The position numbers were made by a program, and so were the translations under genes. Below, piece by piece: positions 1-54,431 of a stretch of 64,000 nt of DNA. The first letter of the stretch is position 1. Every line of letters starts with the position of its first letter. The notes under the pieces were generated by a model. The model did no database searches, had not been told where the DNA came from, and saw only the letters and a list, made by a program, of their open reading frames with translations. The stretch comes from Ciona intestinalis. Its lineage: Eukaryota > Chordata > Ascidiacea > Phlebobranchia > Cionidae. Location: NCBI RefSeq assembly GCF_000224145.3, contig NC_020176.2, forward strand, positions 2,334,466 to 2,398,465, given 5' to 3'.

Positions 1-552
1 ATAAAAAACGAAATTTTAAAATTACCGACAGTTGATAAATAATCAGCGGCAGAGCGTCCATTGAAAAGTTGCCGGTCAACGGCAGAATGCTTGAACTAGT
101 AAATAACTGAAAACAGATAAAGCCTGAGACCTATTTAAGCGAAACGCAAAAGTGTCTTTTTTGCGCCATTTTTTTTATCTCGCCATGCTTCACTGGGTTT
201 GTCACGTGAGAGGAGGAGCTTTTGAGTCGAGAAAAGTGATGAGGAGAGGTTGTTTCTCTCTTTCTTTATCCTTCCTACACCACCCTACCAAGAAACCCCG
301 CTCGGTGGCAGCATAGAGCACCATGCTGTTATGTGTGAAGGCAATACTAAAAAAAAAAGAAAAAAAGGATTAAATATATTAAATTTTATTAAATACAATC
401 TCTTGATGATTGTCATTGCCATGCCATGCCATGCGAGAATAAATAAATTACATATGTGGTAACTCATAAGCAGGCACGAGGTGTATGAAACAGAACACCC
501 GTGTTATAACAACATTGCCAGCCACGCGTTGACAAATAAGTTAAATTCTCAC
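1..552 (-). other. LYST last intron, left part
   Basis: Intron sequence between exon 63 and the final exon off the left edge. I see no coding exon on either strand. A SINE tail fragment lies at 447-545. Confidence 0.6.
447..545 (+). mobile_element. SINE tail fragment
   Basis: Matches the distal SINE part: GCACGAGGTGTATGAAACAG and AACACCCGTGTTATAAC. Ends about 8 bp from the LYST exon 63 donor. Confidence 0.8.
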
Positions 553-42782
<42,230 letters not shown>

Positions 42783-43205
42783 TCAAATAAGGTGAAATTT
42801 AAGCTGCTAAAGTTTAGCATTTTATATAAAATTTTACAGCAATATTTCATTTGAATGCCAACAGGGTCAAAACTAAACTATTCAATCTAAAACAGTTTGA
42901 AAATAAAAAGAATGGTTTATATTTATGATTGTTTTAATTGTTGTGCTGTTTTGGAACATATTTCAATGATTATGTAAATTAAAATGCACAATAAAAATAA
43001 GATTAGTACACTGTTTTATTATTTTTTTAATTTACTTAAAAAAGGACACAACAACAATGAAATAGTTCCCTTGTTAATAGTTTTTCTTCTTTTTTTGACA
43101 TTATTTTACAATGTCCCTAACGATTCAGAGCACCATTTTTGAAAATTTCAAAATTCCCGATGAGTTCGATTTTTTTCCAAATCTTTTCATGGCCACTCTG
43201 CCTCT
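42783..43205. other. LSM3-LYST spacer
   Basis: 424-bp spacer between two same-strand genes. AT-rich, with a possible LSM3 polyadenylation signal near 43015. No coding sequence or mobile element recognised. Confidence 0.5.
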
Positions 43206-43523
43206 CTATGCTCCAGCTCTTAGTGGAGGGGAGACCAAGATGACACCGTCTCCTCTGACAAAGAGCATTGGGATAGTCCTCTTGGTCTGCTTATAGATCT
43301 CTTCGTAAGTTTCCTCGTCAATTTCGACAGCCGTGACCGTTTCTTCCACCTCTCCCAGCACCATGTTCAAATGCTGATCGTACGCGTGCAGTCGTCCACG
43401 CAACTCGCGCTCATTGCGCATTTTGACGTACACACGCTCGTCTAAACTCAAGCGAATTAAATCCAAAGGCTCTTCAACAGTTTGACTCGCTGGCGCTTGT
43501 TGTTGGTCTTCATCATCCGCCAT
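43206..43523 (-). CDS. LSM3: LSM3, U6 snRNA-associated Sm-like protein
   Basis: Single-exon, 105 residues (human LSM3 has 102). Subunit of the heteroheptameric LSm2-8 ring that binds the U6 snRNA 3' end in the nucleus and of the LSm1-7 ring in mRNA decay. Sm1 motif: [20 protein letters not shown] and [17 protein letters not shown], with the D-x-H-x-N RNA-binding loop. Sm2 motif: [18 protein letters not shown] short acidic, Gln-rich N-terminus precedes it. The start is the first ATG and family length agrees. It lies 424 bp upstream of the LYST start codon on the same strand. A reverse TTTATT near 43015 could be its AATAAA signal. Confidence 0.97.
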   Translation of the reverse strand: MADDEDQQQAPASQTVEEPLDLIRLSLDERVYVKMRNERELRGRLHAYDQHLNMVLGEVEETVTAVEIDEETYEEIYKQTKRTIPMLFVRGDGVILVSPPLRAGA

Positions 43524-44962
43524 TTTTGATCACAATTTCCTACACTGCTACACACTATAATACTCAATGCTTAAAAACAGAAAAAGTTTGAATATTATAT
43601 AAATTTAATTAGTACTTGGTTTGAGGTTTTGCGAAATGTGTCAACTTAGGCCTATATAGCTTTTTTGATAACTATTAGTAAACATAAAGATAGTAGAAAG
43701 TCACAGTTAGCTATACTTGATATTGTTCTTGTTGGTTTGTGCCTGTGTACATTAATTGCAAAACTCCAAAACATAACTGCAACATCTATAAATTAACCAG
43801 TACACATTTGAGGGTCTTAACACTGACATAAATAAAGTCCATTTTATTGCAATGATTTTTTGTAGGATCATAAAACTATTACAAGCTACAACTTACATTG
43901 TTAACACAGGAACTTTTATTGGATTGATTACTTTAGCACCAAAGTGCTGAAGACACATGTATATATATGGAATAAACACTAAACAGTATACGGCAACTTA
44001 AAATCCGTAATTACACTACCAAAACATAAAACTACACAATCTTTTTTGCTGCATATATTATGCAATATTTAAGATATCTAGAAATGTTTGTGTCTGCAAC
44101 GTAGCCAGGATTAGCGGGAGAGCTAAATTGGTACGAATGTGTTAACAGCTTCTAACGTTAGTTTCTAAATTCTATCCTAAGTCCATGACTAACTTTACGT
44201 AACTTAACTTACACAATAAAGTATTGCATTTGCCCAACTTACCCAGCTCTAACACGCAATACGATCATTCCAAAACTTGGTTTGCACGATTTTCTTTGAA
44301 TTTCGCAGCACTTTAAGAAACCGCGAATGGCTAAGCGCTCTCAGGCACGACTTTTGTTTGTTTTACTTGACGAGTCATAATGCAGAAGCGCCATGCCGCC
44401 GTCTGCCGGGTTCTTTATATGAGTCAGCGTTTTTAATGAGAAACGTAATCTGAGATGTTCCAGATCTTAAACGATTAGTTTTACTTGACCCAACGAAATA
44501 TGTATATATGTCTTTGTTTGACCATACAATATTAAAATTTCAACAGCCCTATTTTTTAATCCTCCCATTCCATCCAAGTTTCAAAGGCCATTTTATCTAC
44601 ACTCTGCAGTGCCTTTTGTTTCTTAACCCTTTTCAGTAGCCTTTTTAAACAAAACAAATTAGACTATGCTGTCCTAACTTCTGAAGCTACATTCTACCAT
44701 CTTAGGTGTCTATGATTCTACACAACTTTTGATCAAGCTTGTAACAAAACAAAACTAAAAAACAGTCAAAATGGTTTCTAAATTACTAATTTGTGATGCT
44801 CGTAAATGTAAGCCAGGGGTTAAACAATACTGCTTTACCACGAAAGGATATTAATACACACATACAAGCACTACATAAACATTTTACTAAGAAAACTAGT
44901 TTAGCTCGGTTTAATTTTTTTAGCGAAAATGGAATACAATGAAAAGTATGAAACGAACTGTA
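43524..44962. other. Intergenic, upstream of LSM3
   Basis: 1.4 kb between LSM3 and the MRPS18A stop codon. No ORF or repeat recognised. The relatively GC-rich stretch at 44250-44420 may hold the LSM3 promoter or 5' UTR; this is inference from position. Confidence 0.4.
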
Positions 44963-47373
44963 TTATAAATTATCTGTCAGTGGCTTGCGTGATACACGTG
45001 GTGCATCTCTTACAGATCTGGCATCACCAACTTTAAAATATCGCTTTCGATACCACAGTCCTCTACTTTTGATTGGCGTCCGACTTCCAATTTGATACCT
45101 GGTCAAATATCTGTTCAGTTTTGGAACTTCTGTGCCATGCATGTCAACTTGGCGCTCAGAACCAGGAAGCATGTCTATTAGAAAGAAAAAAAATATAGTA
45201 AGTATTAACAAGATGATCAATGTTTTCATTTTCTTTTTATAACCCATTCCACAGTAAACAGATAATACTTACAAAATTATACAGTAGCCCCATGACTCCT
45301 TAAGAGTGGTGTTTAATTGTTAAAAACACAACAGGAAATGTGGGATTTATGTGCTAATGCCATTTTATCTCTAGTACTATACACCGACAGACGACAGTAC
45401 ACCGACAGACGACAGCAATACCCTATGAGAACTAAAACTAGTTGCAATTTTACAGAAAACGTATCCACAAAAGCTTTAGGAATGTTTAGAAACACCCAAT
45501 GAATTAACGTATATTTAACTTGAATTAATGTATATTTAGTAAGCCCAGATCTACCAATTAGATTTAGAAGTAATCATAAAATCATCTTGAATAAATATTG
45601 TCATAGATTTTATTTAAGCCAATATTCCATCTGCCATGAGATTGAGCAATGGTTACCAAACTTAGTTTTAATACAATCTATATCATATATTTTAAATTTT
45701 TATGCTGGAAAATCAATCCTTAAAAAATTGCATGTAGAGTGTATACAATCTTACTTGCTCTTTGGGCCATTTTCACGCAAGCGATTACTTTAAAATATTC
45801 TTTTCTTGACAAACCAGTTTCAGCTTGGCTTAAAATATCACCCTCACTGGTTATAAATTGGTTCAATATCAAAACATCCTGAAAATTTTAGGTTAGGTGG
45901 TGATAATTGTTTTAATGTTTTTTTAGTGAAACAGTGTGAAAACATCTTTTATTTGGTATCACATTATAATCTAAATTAATAAAATGTCTGTAACTACGTG
46001 TCGGAATGTGGAACAGTATATTATTTAGCTTGACTTTTAAAAGCAGAAAATGTCTTGAAAGGGCCGGTATTTTTCCAAATAAAGATATAACTAAATTAAT
46101 AAATGTCTACAATAAATGAATTATCTCTATCTTATATATTCTAATGACACATTAGTAATGTTTCAGGGCAACCTCAGTAGTTTAGACTAATTTGATAAAC
46201 TTTGTGCTTATTTACGGGTAACCATTACGTTAATATACCATAAAAAAATTATGCTACTTTACCTAAACTAAATGAACAGAGATATAACAAACAAAACTTG
46301 CATACCAAAGTATAGACGAATATTTTTCAAACTTACATAAGGTGTTATATGGATTCCCCTGCTTCTTAATGGACAGAGATCATTCTGATTAAGGCGTTGC
46401 GCATAGTTTGTAACTTTTTCCTCGAAAACTTTTCCACTGATCTGTAAAGTTATATTGCGTAATCAGCAACACACTTTTACAATAAACAGGCTCAGATGTA
46501 AGTTGTGAATTTCAGGAATTGACAATAATTATGATATTTGTCTGCTAGGTGTAGCGACCACGCTTATTTTCTTCCAGCTAAATGTAAATATGTTTTAAAC
46601 TGTAAGCGTGTTTTAACAATTGTTGTTTTGTCGCTGTAATCTGTCTTTTCATTTAAAATATTTTTAAATCTTCGCTACCGTAATCGAAGAGAGTTATTAC
46701 TTTGTAAGTGTTATAGCAGGTATCTGTCAAAATTAGTTTAAATTTAATCTGTTCCAAACAGGTTTTTTGGGCAAGGAAAATATATCATAGCAGAATATAA
46801 AAGAAAAATATATCATAGCAGAAGGTAAAATATACATGACGCAATAATATTAAAACTCACAGTTGTAACATTTCCATCTTCTTTCACTTCGACTGTAAAA
46901 CAAAATAGTGAATGTAACTTATTCATCCACAATTGGTAGGGCAACAGTGGTCATAGCGCAGGTGTTCTATTTCACACACCTTGTGTCTGTTTAAAAGTTA
47001 CCACATTCCACATATGCAACTTTGTAGCAAATTTCATATTTAGGGATTTTTTTTTTAGTAATTTATTGCTGACAACTAGACAACTCCTTGAGTTTCTTGC
47101 CCAGGGACATACACGCTCACAGAGGTAGCAGTAATGAGCCTTGAACCAGTAACCTCTGGGCAAGAGCCAGGCTCTCACAAGTTTGACTCGGGCCGAAAAA
47201 AAAAAAATCAATAATAAGACAAAAAAATAATAAAATTTCATGCTTCAAAATCTTTTGTTTTTACTTTGCCTGTAACTACGTGACGGGCTGAAAAACAGCA
47301 TATTATTCAAGTTGACTTTTGGAAGCAGAACATGTTTGGACAGAGCCAGTATTTTTCCAAATGAAGAAGCCAT
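44963..47373 (-). CDS. MRPS18A: MRPS18A, mitochondrial ribosomal protein of the bS18 family (mL66)
   Basis: Five exons, 47265-47373, 46861-46892, 46337-46441, 45755-45878 and 44963-45174; all phases agree; 193 residues (human 196). Nuclear-encoded structural protein of the mitoribosome. Exon 1 gives an amphipathic, basic, Ser-rich presequence (MASSFGKILALSKHVLLPKV) as expected for mitochondrial import. The core follows: VEVKEDGNVTTISGK, then DVLILNQFITSEGDILSQAE (human [20 protein letters not shown]) and VIACVKMAQRA (human EECVKMAHRAG). Exon 5 has VPKLNRYLTRYQIGSRTPI (human KPQLNRYLTRWAPGSVKPI). The human CPLCRW zinc-type motif reads CPLRSR here, so the second cysteine is lost. A relic copy of exon 1 sits in intron 3, and a SINE in intron 1. 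Confidence 0.92.
45250..45379 (-). mobile_element. MITE subfamily fragment
   Basis: Decayed copy: AGTAAACAGATAATACTTAC to GTGCTAATGCC. MRPS18A intron 4. Confidence 0.6.
45975..46078 (-). pseudogene. Relic copy of MRPS18A exon 1 in intron 3
   Basis: On the minus strand this matches exon 1 and its donor side over about 100 bp: TTTGGAAAAATAC, AAAAGTCAA, AATAATAT and ACACGTAGTTACAG are shared in order. The start codon is lost and the frame is broken, so it is non-coding. Confidence 0.8.
46908..47190 (-). mobile_element. SINE
   Basis: AGTGAATGTAACTTATTC to GAGCCTTGAACCAGTAACCT; MRPS18A intron 1. Confidence 0.82.
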
Positions 47374-47693
47374 CTGAGTTTCTTTTACATGCTAGCCCAG
47401 ACCAAAGTTATTTAAACCTAAAAGAAAGTTTAAAAAAACAAAGTTCTGAAATGGCAGTTATCAGTATTTCACAAAAAAAAAAACACTTTAGAAGTGGGAT
47501 AAGGATAAGAACAAAAAATTCCACCACATTTTAAACACAGATTACAAAACAGTACACAATCGTCAAGAAAAAAATATGAAAATTTTCATTAAATTTTTTT
47601 ACCATATTTTCAACATAGATTACAAGACCAAGCAATACACAAAAAGTCAAGAACAAAAATTGGAACTTTTCACTAAAAAAAACTTGAGTTATC

Positions 47694-48065
47694 TCAACAA
47701 AACTGCTGAATCCTTGAATCCACTTCTTCCATAGACATCTTCAGTTTCTCCCATTGCTCTGTCGATAAACTGATGCCTTTTTTTCCTGGTTTAATTTCTC
47801 CATCTTTCTGATAATGCTCCCGAATGTCAATCAAAATCTTATCTTTAAAAGTCCGCACATCAATGAACTTCATCTTCCCGAGGTGGATCTTCTCGTTTGA
47901 ATTGCCTCCGACCTCCGGAGTTGGAACATTGCTCCTCTTTCCAGAGTTCTGAACCTCCGGCTCCGATTTCCGCTTCCGTGATTGATCCTTACGGAGTTTC
48001 GCTTTCAATTTCTTCTCATTCTCGGAGTCAGAATCTGACGAAGTGAGATTCTCTTTCTTAGGCAT
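47694..48065 (-). CDS. SUB1: SUB1/PC4, RNA polymerase II transcription coactivator p15
   Basis: Single exon, 123 residues (human 127). Nuclear single-stranded-DNA-binding coactivator. A Ser/acidic N-terminal tail (SSDSDSENEK, the CK2-type region) and Lys/Arg-rich linker precede the PC4 domain: IHLGKMKFIDVRTFKDKILI, DIREHYQKDGEIKPGKKGIS, LSTEQWEKLKMSM. The start was set at MPKKEN because human SUB1 begins MPKSKE; the frame stays open 38 codons further upstream, but that stretch has no similarity. Confidence 0.96.
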   Translation of the reverse strand: MPKKENLTSSDSDSENEKKLKAKLRKDQSRKRKSEPEVQNSGKRSNVPTPEVGGNSNEKIHLGKMKFIDVRTFKDKILIDIREHYQKDGEIKPGKKGISLSTEQWEKLKMSMEEVDSRIQQFC

Positions 48066-49094
48066 TTTTACAAAAATTCTATGTTTTGTAGCGAAATTTA
48101 AACCTTTAAATAAACAAGAAAATGAGTTCACAAAATTAGTGCTAGTTTTAGACTTTGGTTTAATTAATCCAGATACCACATAAAATGCTAAGCATGTATC
48201 TCTAATCTCTTAACTCCAACCGTCCAACGTATTGACTTTGGTCTTACATTTTTTGTTAGCATAAAGTGTATAAATACTGGCCTAAACGACTCTATAGGCC
48301 TCTATTCCCTGTTGTAGGGAAATAAAATTAAAACGCACTGTTATGCTAATCTAGAGTTTACTACAGATATATACACTTTGAGAAATAGCAGGCCTCCATT
48401 TTCTAATACGACTTAAAGTACAACTATTTCTTGCGTAGATTTTTAAAGTCTAAAATACCTCGTAAGACGTTTTGCACTTGACTAAACAGACAGCAAATCG
48501 CAATGAATTATAATTTTAAATCTGACGAAAAAAGTTGCTGTCTTGCATACCACGTGACCAAAGCATGTACAGTGAACGTTTCTCCTTAACGGTATAGTGG
48601 TTTTATTGAGATATATATTTTTTAACTTTGTAGGCCTAAAAGTGTATCTAACTGGAAACTGTATGGTGCCACTTGAATAGAGTAATTAGCCTAAGAATAC
48701 ATATTTAACCAAATTTGTTTTCATCGCCAGCTACAACTTATTAGAGCCGAAATATTGGACAAATTAGGCGTAAATTTTACAGTCACACAATTTTCAATAT
48801 AAAAAACATCACCTTTTTTATTTTTTAGCAAATACACATTTTTTAAAACTAAACCACCGACCCCTTGCACATTTTTTTAATTTCTGGTATCATTTATGGG
48901 GCATTCCCCGCGGTGTTTTGTCGGTAAATTCCCTAATAAAATTAAAGAATGCGGAAGTTTCGAAGTAATAGGGAAGCAGAGTTTCCATAACACACCAGTC
49001 GACGCTGTTTCTTATTCCAAGCAATAAAGCTACGTCTTGTAGAGCATTATTCCGTTCTAGTTTTGGAGAGTTTTATCGACTATTATACAGAAAA
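48066..49094. promoter_or_regulatory. Divergent intergenic region of SUB1 and C19orf12
   Basis: 1.03 kb between two divergently transcribed genes, so it should contain both promoters. I see no convincing TATA or named motif and no repeat element. Confidence 0.4.
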
Positions 49095-49994
49095 ATGCCA
49101 CTGCGTGTGGATGACGTTATGCAACTACTGAGCACTTTATCAAGGGAACAAAACCTAAGAGTTACGGTTACGCAATCCGCGCGTGGAGGCCTTATGGCTG
49201 GCGCGGGTGCTTTTATTGGTGGAATAGTTGGTGGACCAGTTGGAATTGCAGCTGGTAAATGTGATTTTATTACTTAAAATGCGAATACCTAAATTGTATA
49301 CGTTTAACGTGGCAGGCCTAAACCTTTAAGAGCTTTTAATTTAATCGGACCCATAATGCTTATATATTTTCAGTTAAGCTTATTTAAAGTTCTAAATAAG
49401 AATAATTATGGCAACTATGCACCATTCATACATTTAACAGACTCACAATACGGTTGTATATCCTGGAGGTTTTGGATAATGCACATTTTCAAGGTTTAAC
49501 ACTGCCAGCATTGTGTGTGCGTATGTGTCCTTGGGCAAGGCACTTCAAGGGATTTGCTCCAACCCAATTCTCATAAGGGTTGCACAAATTGTCAGTATAA
49601 TAGAAAGAAATAGCACCTAAAAAAACCATCAACAAAGTTATATATAAAGGTGTGAAACAACACCCATGTTTTGACGACTGTAGTTGCCTCGGCCCGCGAG
49701 AATAACCAAGTCTGACTAATTCTTATTATCTAATTCACAGGAGCCGCTGCTGGTGGTGCTATAGGTGCAGCGACAGCAAAGTCATTCAAACCATTACATG
49801 AAGTTATACTGGCCCTACCAGCAACACAGAAGCAAGACTTAGCTAACTTGGTTACAAGCATCATATCTGGGTTTGAACCGCAAGATGCTATTGCTTTGAT
49901 TGCATTTGTTCAGGGCAGTGCTGCTTTACAAGGGCAAATCTTAAGCTCAATGCAAGAATACCTTACTAGTAAAGCTGGATATCAAATAAACTAA
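49095..49994 (+). CDS. C19orf12: C19orf12 orthologue
   Basis: Two exons, 49095-49254 and 49741-49994, joined in phase 1; 137 residues (human 141/152). Human C19orf12 is a small membrane protein of mitochondria and ER, mutated in the iron-accumulation neurodegeneration MPAN. Exon 1: VDDVMQLLSTLSREQNLRVT, then the glycine-zipper hydrophobic hairpin (GAGAFIGGIVGGPVGIAAG), continuing in exon 2 as GAAAGGAIGAATA. C-terminus: FKPLHEVILALPATQKQDLA matches human [20 protein letters not shown], then DAIALIAFVQGSAALQGQIL. The intron carries a SINE tail. Confidence 0.95.
49500..49725 (+). mobile_element. SINE 3' part
   Basis: TGTGTCCTTGGGCAAGGCAC to CGCGAGAATAACCAAG; C19orf12 intron. Confidence 0.82.
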
Positions 49995-50196
49995 AAATTA
50001 TCGGGATGATAAATATTCCTCCTTTTCTGTGTGGATGTCAAATTAATTGAAAAATATTGGAATGATAATTTTTTCTTCCTACCTGTGCTACTGGTTTAAA
50101 ATCATTTTTTTATATTCACTTGTGTTTTGCAGAGATTGGAACATAATTATTATATTAGCCTATGAACACATTAATACATGTACACACACACACATA

Positions 50197-50389
50197 TATA
50201 GTAGGGTGGGGGAAGATGGGACACCCTTTTATTCTATTTTCTTGTCCCATTTGATAGTAAACAAAGAACAGTTCAAGAATTATAAACCATATCCTCACGA
50301 CTCCCATAGACCGTTGTTATTTGTTTAAAACACGATTAAGATATTTGAATATTATGTGCTAAAAGTGTCCGGTCTTCACCCTACTATAT
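50197..50389 (-). mobile_element. MITE (AGTAGGGTGGGG family)
   Basis: Complete reverse copy downstream of C19orf12. Confidence 0.9.
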
Positions 50390-52202
50390 GCACTAATATC
50401 CTTTCTTTTTTACTAACATTTATTTAAATCATGTTGCTTCAATCTTGCATTAACAAGGTTCTATAAGAACTTGGCCACTGTTGTTAGAGTGACCAGTTGG
50501 TGTTAAACTATTGGTGTTATAGTTTGGATAAACCTTTTTTATGTGACTTGTATTGAGTTAATAAAAAATAAAATAGATACTTTATTTAAATATCAGTTTT
50601 TGAAGTACATTGTATTTGGCGGAAGGTTAAGAGTTTAACAGGTTGTTTGTTGTATTATTATAAACTTTAGATGAAAAAAATAGCTCATATTATAAGGCTG
50701 AATTAAATACAATTTATTAGTTTTATGCTTAGCAAGCAGTTCTTTGTAAACCTCTATTATAATAAAAGGTCTTGATTGCCAATCTATTATTAGTAACATT
50801 AAATGATTACACAATATGTATATAAAAGTCAAAATATACAACATCATAATAGTTATGAAAAAAAAAATATATGTATAAATAAACACCTTTTAAATAGCTA
50901 AACCCTATGTAACAAAAAACACCGATGTAAGTGAAACATTTATTTAAACATCTGCACAATACATGGGTGGGTAAAAATAAACAACATAATTATCACTTTA
51001 TTTCTAAAACAAACAACATAGATTAATATACAGAAGAAATGTTTTTTGACCAGAACTTGAAATAAGTGTTTAACAAAAAAATTTTTTAGAATTAAAATTA
51101 AACTGTGACAACTGAAAAATTCTTCAGGGAAATTTAAGTAATAGGCATCAAATCTGGGGTGGCGGGGTAGACGGGCCTACCCTGGAATTTTCTGTATTTT
51201 ATGATCATTAAACACTTTAACCAATAAGTTTGATTTTTTTGGGGGGGTAAATCTAAGAAAACGAAATTCATTCCACAGAGTTTTACATTTTAATTTTAAC
51301 CAAGCTTACTGTTTCAATATTGGTATATGCTAAGCTATACTTGACCATAAAAAAATGATAAACACATTAAAATAAACAGTAACATCCATTATACATAAGT
51401 TTATAATCAATATAATAACTGGTGCACAATAGGGAACTTTTGTCGTAAAAAAGTTTCCACAATTACATCTACACAGTGCGGTTAAATTACGAGACAACTA
51501 TTGCAAACTATTAACTAACCTTGTGTGTTAAAACATGCAGGTAGCTTAGAAAACATATGCCATGCATGATGAATACATCAATGAATACCATACTTGATAA
51601 ACAAAAAATACATTTGTAAAACTTTTTACCAGCAGTGTTTTACATCCACAGGGCAAAATAGGCCACACTGATAAAAAAAAGTTTTTTTCAAAAAATGTTA
51701 TCAGTTAACAAATTATGAACTATTAAAGCATGAAAAAAGTGATATGAACTGCTTTTGCCCAGCTGAGGTTAAGCTTTTTCGCCACTGGTTCATATTAAAT
51801 AAAACAAAAATGTACTTTTCAATCTTTTACCCCACAATTTGCCATACAGGTTTCAGCATAGTGTATAAATATATATACATATTGTTCTAAATTGCCCAAG
51901 CTACATAATAGGAAGAAATTGTATTAAAAATTACACAAAATACGACAACAAAAAGACCAAAACTAAGCCTAGACTCTGGCATAGATAAAATGAGACAATT
52001 TATGACTGCAGTAAAATGTTTTTCTCCAATGACGATGAATAAAAAACATTTTCTCCAATGACGATGAATAAAACAATGTTGGTGTGTTATTCGTGTGATT
52101 TTCCTCACTTTCTGCTTCTTTGTACACCCATAAAACTGTAAAAAAAATTATAAAAACTGCTTTAAAATAGAATTTAAAAAAAAAATGAGCCTGGTTTTTA
52201 AT

Positions 52203-52326
52203 ATAGCATGGTGGGGGGACGATGGCACTTTAGTAAATAATATCCAATTATTTTGATAGTGTTTTAACAATAAATAACAGACGGGTGTTGTAAAATAATC
52301 CCAATCTCTCCCCGCCCCCCTACTAC
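52203..52326 (+). mobile_element. MITE, degenerate
   Basis: Deleted and mutated copy with G/C-run ends (GGTGGGGGGACGATGG, CTCCCCGCCCCCCTACTA). Confidence 0.65.
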
Positions 52327-53119
52327 ATTTATAAATTAAAACATTTTTTAGGTGTTTTAAACTTAAAGTAGTTTTTAATGTTTTAAAAATGAAGTGATTA
52401 TTTTTTAAAGGCCTTTATATAATGTTATATTAAGAAATTTAGAAGTTCACTTATTGTTTTATATAATTTCCAAGTAAAATTTCAATGCTGTTCTAATATT
52501 CTGCACAATGTGACTGACAAAAAAAAACAAAGCCATTCACAAAAACTGAAGAAAAAAAAATTATGTATGAAAAATGTCACTGTTGTATTAAACCATAATG
52601 ACCACTTATAATACAATTAAATAGACCAAGACAGGTTAATGCAATGTAAGATACATCTTGTGTACACGTCATTGCACTACACCCTTCCTATTACACCATA
52701 CAGTGATAATTACTGATAATTATATCACCACTATTACGTAATGCTCACAGCAGGGCAATCAACAACTTGTGACTCATATTTCTTATTGTGTTATACCTCA
52801 TAATGCATAATATGACATAACAAAGGGAAAGACAACATCACTCTACTGAAGACGTATTAACTTATTCAGGAAAAAATCTTAAGCAATGTCCATAACAATG
52901 CTATGTAGTTTGGTACAAATTACATATCCTACTGCCCTGGATTTACATGCGACTTTATATGAATATGATAAATACAAATTTACTTGTTTTTGAATATTTC
53001 AACGCATACTGCATTTCATGCGAAAGCAGCACTTATATACAATTGTCATTTTAGTTTTTTTTTAGTGGTTTTTTTTTAAAGCAAAACCAAACTACAAATA
53101 TTTTATTTAGTTCAGCGCC

Positions 53120-53355
53120 ATGACACAGTAGTTAGAGCTGTTGATTTTGAATTAAAAGATACAGGTTTTTAATGTTAATTGCTTCAGTTGTTAATAATTT
53201 ATAGGTTATTGTCAATTTTCAATTTACAGCCCCACATAAAAATCACTCGCAAAATTGTATATATGTACATATGGCAACTCCATAAGGTCTATGAAAATAG
53301 GACAACCTATGTTGTAACATTTAGTCGGCAATGCGTGAGAATAAATAAGTGAAAC
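53120..53355 (+). mobile_element. SINE, decayed
   Basis: GCCATGACACAGTAGTTAGA to GCGTGAGAATAAATAAG, downstream of the FAM174-family gene. Confidence 0.7.
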
Positions 53356-53483
53356 TCCTACACCGCAATATTAAATCAAATTTATATCTCATGTCACGTC
53401 ACAATAAAAAAGGATCAATAAAAAAATAATAAAAATACATAGGCCTATAAAAATATAAACTTCCAACTCACATGAACATCATT

Positions 53484-54431
53484 TCAATGAAAGGTTTTTG
53501 CCTCAAACACCGTATAGTCGTCTTCAGAATCACTTTGAAGAGCATTTAACTCAATATTTTCGTTCTTTGAACCAAGGAGTCCATAGCGTTTAGTTTTGCG
53601 CTTTTTGGTTCTAAAAAAATTACAAAAATTAGCATGAATCAAATCATTAAACGATAATATTTGACAAATAGTTGTCTTAGGTTATATAGTACGTGGGGAA
53701 AGACGGAACACCTTTAGAACATAATATCCAAATATCCTGATCAGGTTTTAAACAATTTACAGCAGTCTATGAGAGTTATAGGAATAGTTTTTAATTCTTT
53801 AAATGTTCTTTGTTTACTAACAGAATGAAAAAATAAACAAATGACATTTATACTGTACTTTTGAACTAATAAATTGCGTCTATTAAAACACTACTGGTAC
53901 CAATACAGAATCCTTCCCTGACGTACAACAAAATTTCACAAAAAGGCAAAAAATTATTTAAAAAAAAGAAATATTACAAAAATGCAAAAAAAACTATCAT
54001 AAAAAACAAGGTACCAGAAAAATCAAGTTATCACAAAAAAAGGAAAAAAATACCAAATAAACAAGATAGCAGAAAAAGCAAACAAGCTAGTCTCACCTGT
54101 AATATTTCACCACCATATACACCATCATTAGTGACATTGCCACTAACATGACATAAAATCCTCGTTTTAGCATCGGATAATTATTCTCCATGTTAAAAAA
54201 ACCTGGAACTTTGTCCAAGGTGTGGTTATGGACGCTGGGAATAACATTTTCAACTTTTGTCGCGTTTTTTGGTTCGTTCTCTTCTGGTTTTACTTCAGTG
54301 ATTGTGTTTTCAACTGCTGGCTGTTCTGGTTGTTCTGGTTGTTCTTTTGTTTCGTCTGCAGCAGTGCAGAAGTATAGAGAAGCAAAGACAATGGTTATTA
54401 AATAAAGGAAGCTCACTTTTATAGTCACCAT
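53484..54431 (-). CDS. FAM174-family single-pass membrane protein
   Basis: Two exons, 54097-54431 and 53484-53610, joined in phase 2; 153 residues (human FAM174B 159). Signal peptide (VSFLYLITIVFASLYFCTAA) is followed by a Glu/Pro-rich lumenal or extracellular stretch with QPEQPEQP and two possible N-glycosylation sites (NATK, NHT). One transmembrane helix RGFYVMLVAMSLMMVYMVVK follows, then a basic juxtamembrane RTKKRKTKRYGLL and an acidic tail with NENIELNALQSDSEDD. The RGFYV helix and RYG-L motif with acidic tail are diagnostic of FAM174A/B. I cannot say which paralogue. Confidence 0.9.
53683..53835 (+). mobile_element. MITE, 3'-truncated
   Basis: Left end and interior only, in the intron of the FAM174-family gene. 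Confidence 0.75.

Larger units (their letters stand above)
49995..53483. other. Intergenic between C19orf12 and the FAM174-family gene (convergent)
   Basis: 3.5 kb between convergent genes. Holds two MITEs (50197-50389, 52203-52326) and a SINE (53120-53355). A TAATAAAAAATAAAA run near 50559 could serve C19orf12 polyadenylation. No further gene recognised. Confidence 0.45.

Noticed and set aside
1..250. Possible last LYST exon after a ttttcag on the minus strand near 110
   Set aside because: The translated sequence does not resemble the conserved final WD40 blade and the phase is not supported.
44963..45247. Small secreted protein beginning MKTLIILLILTIFFFFLI
   Set aside because: The hydrophobic start is intron polypyrimidine sequence; the rest is MRPS18A exon 5, which joins exon 4 in phase with an ag acceptor at 45175.
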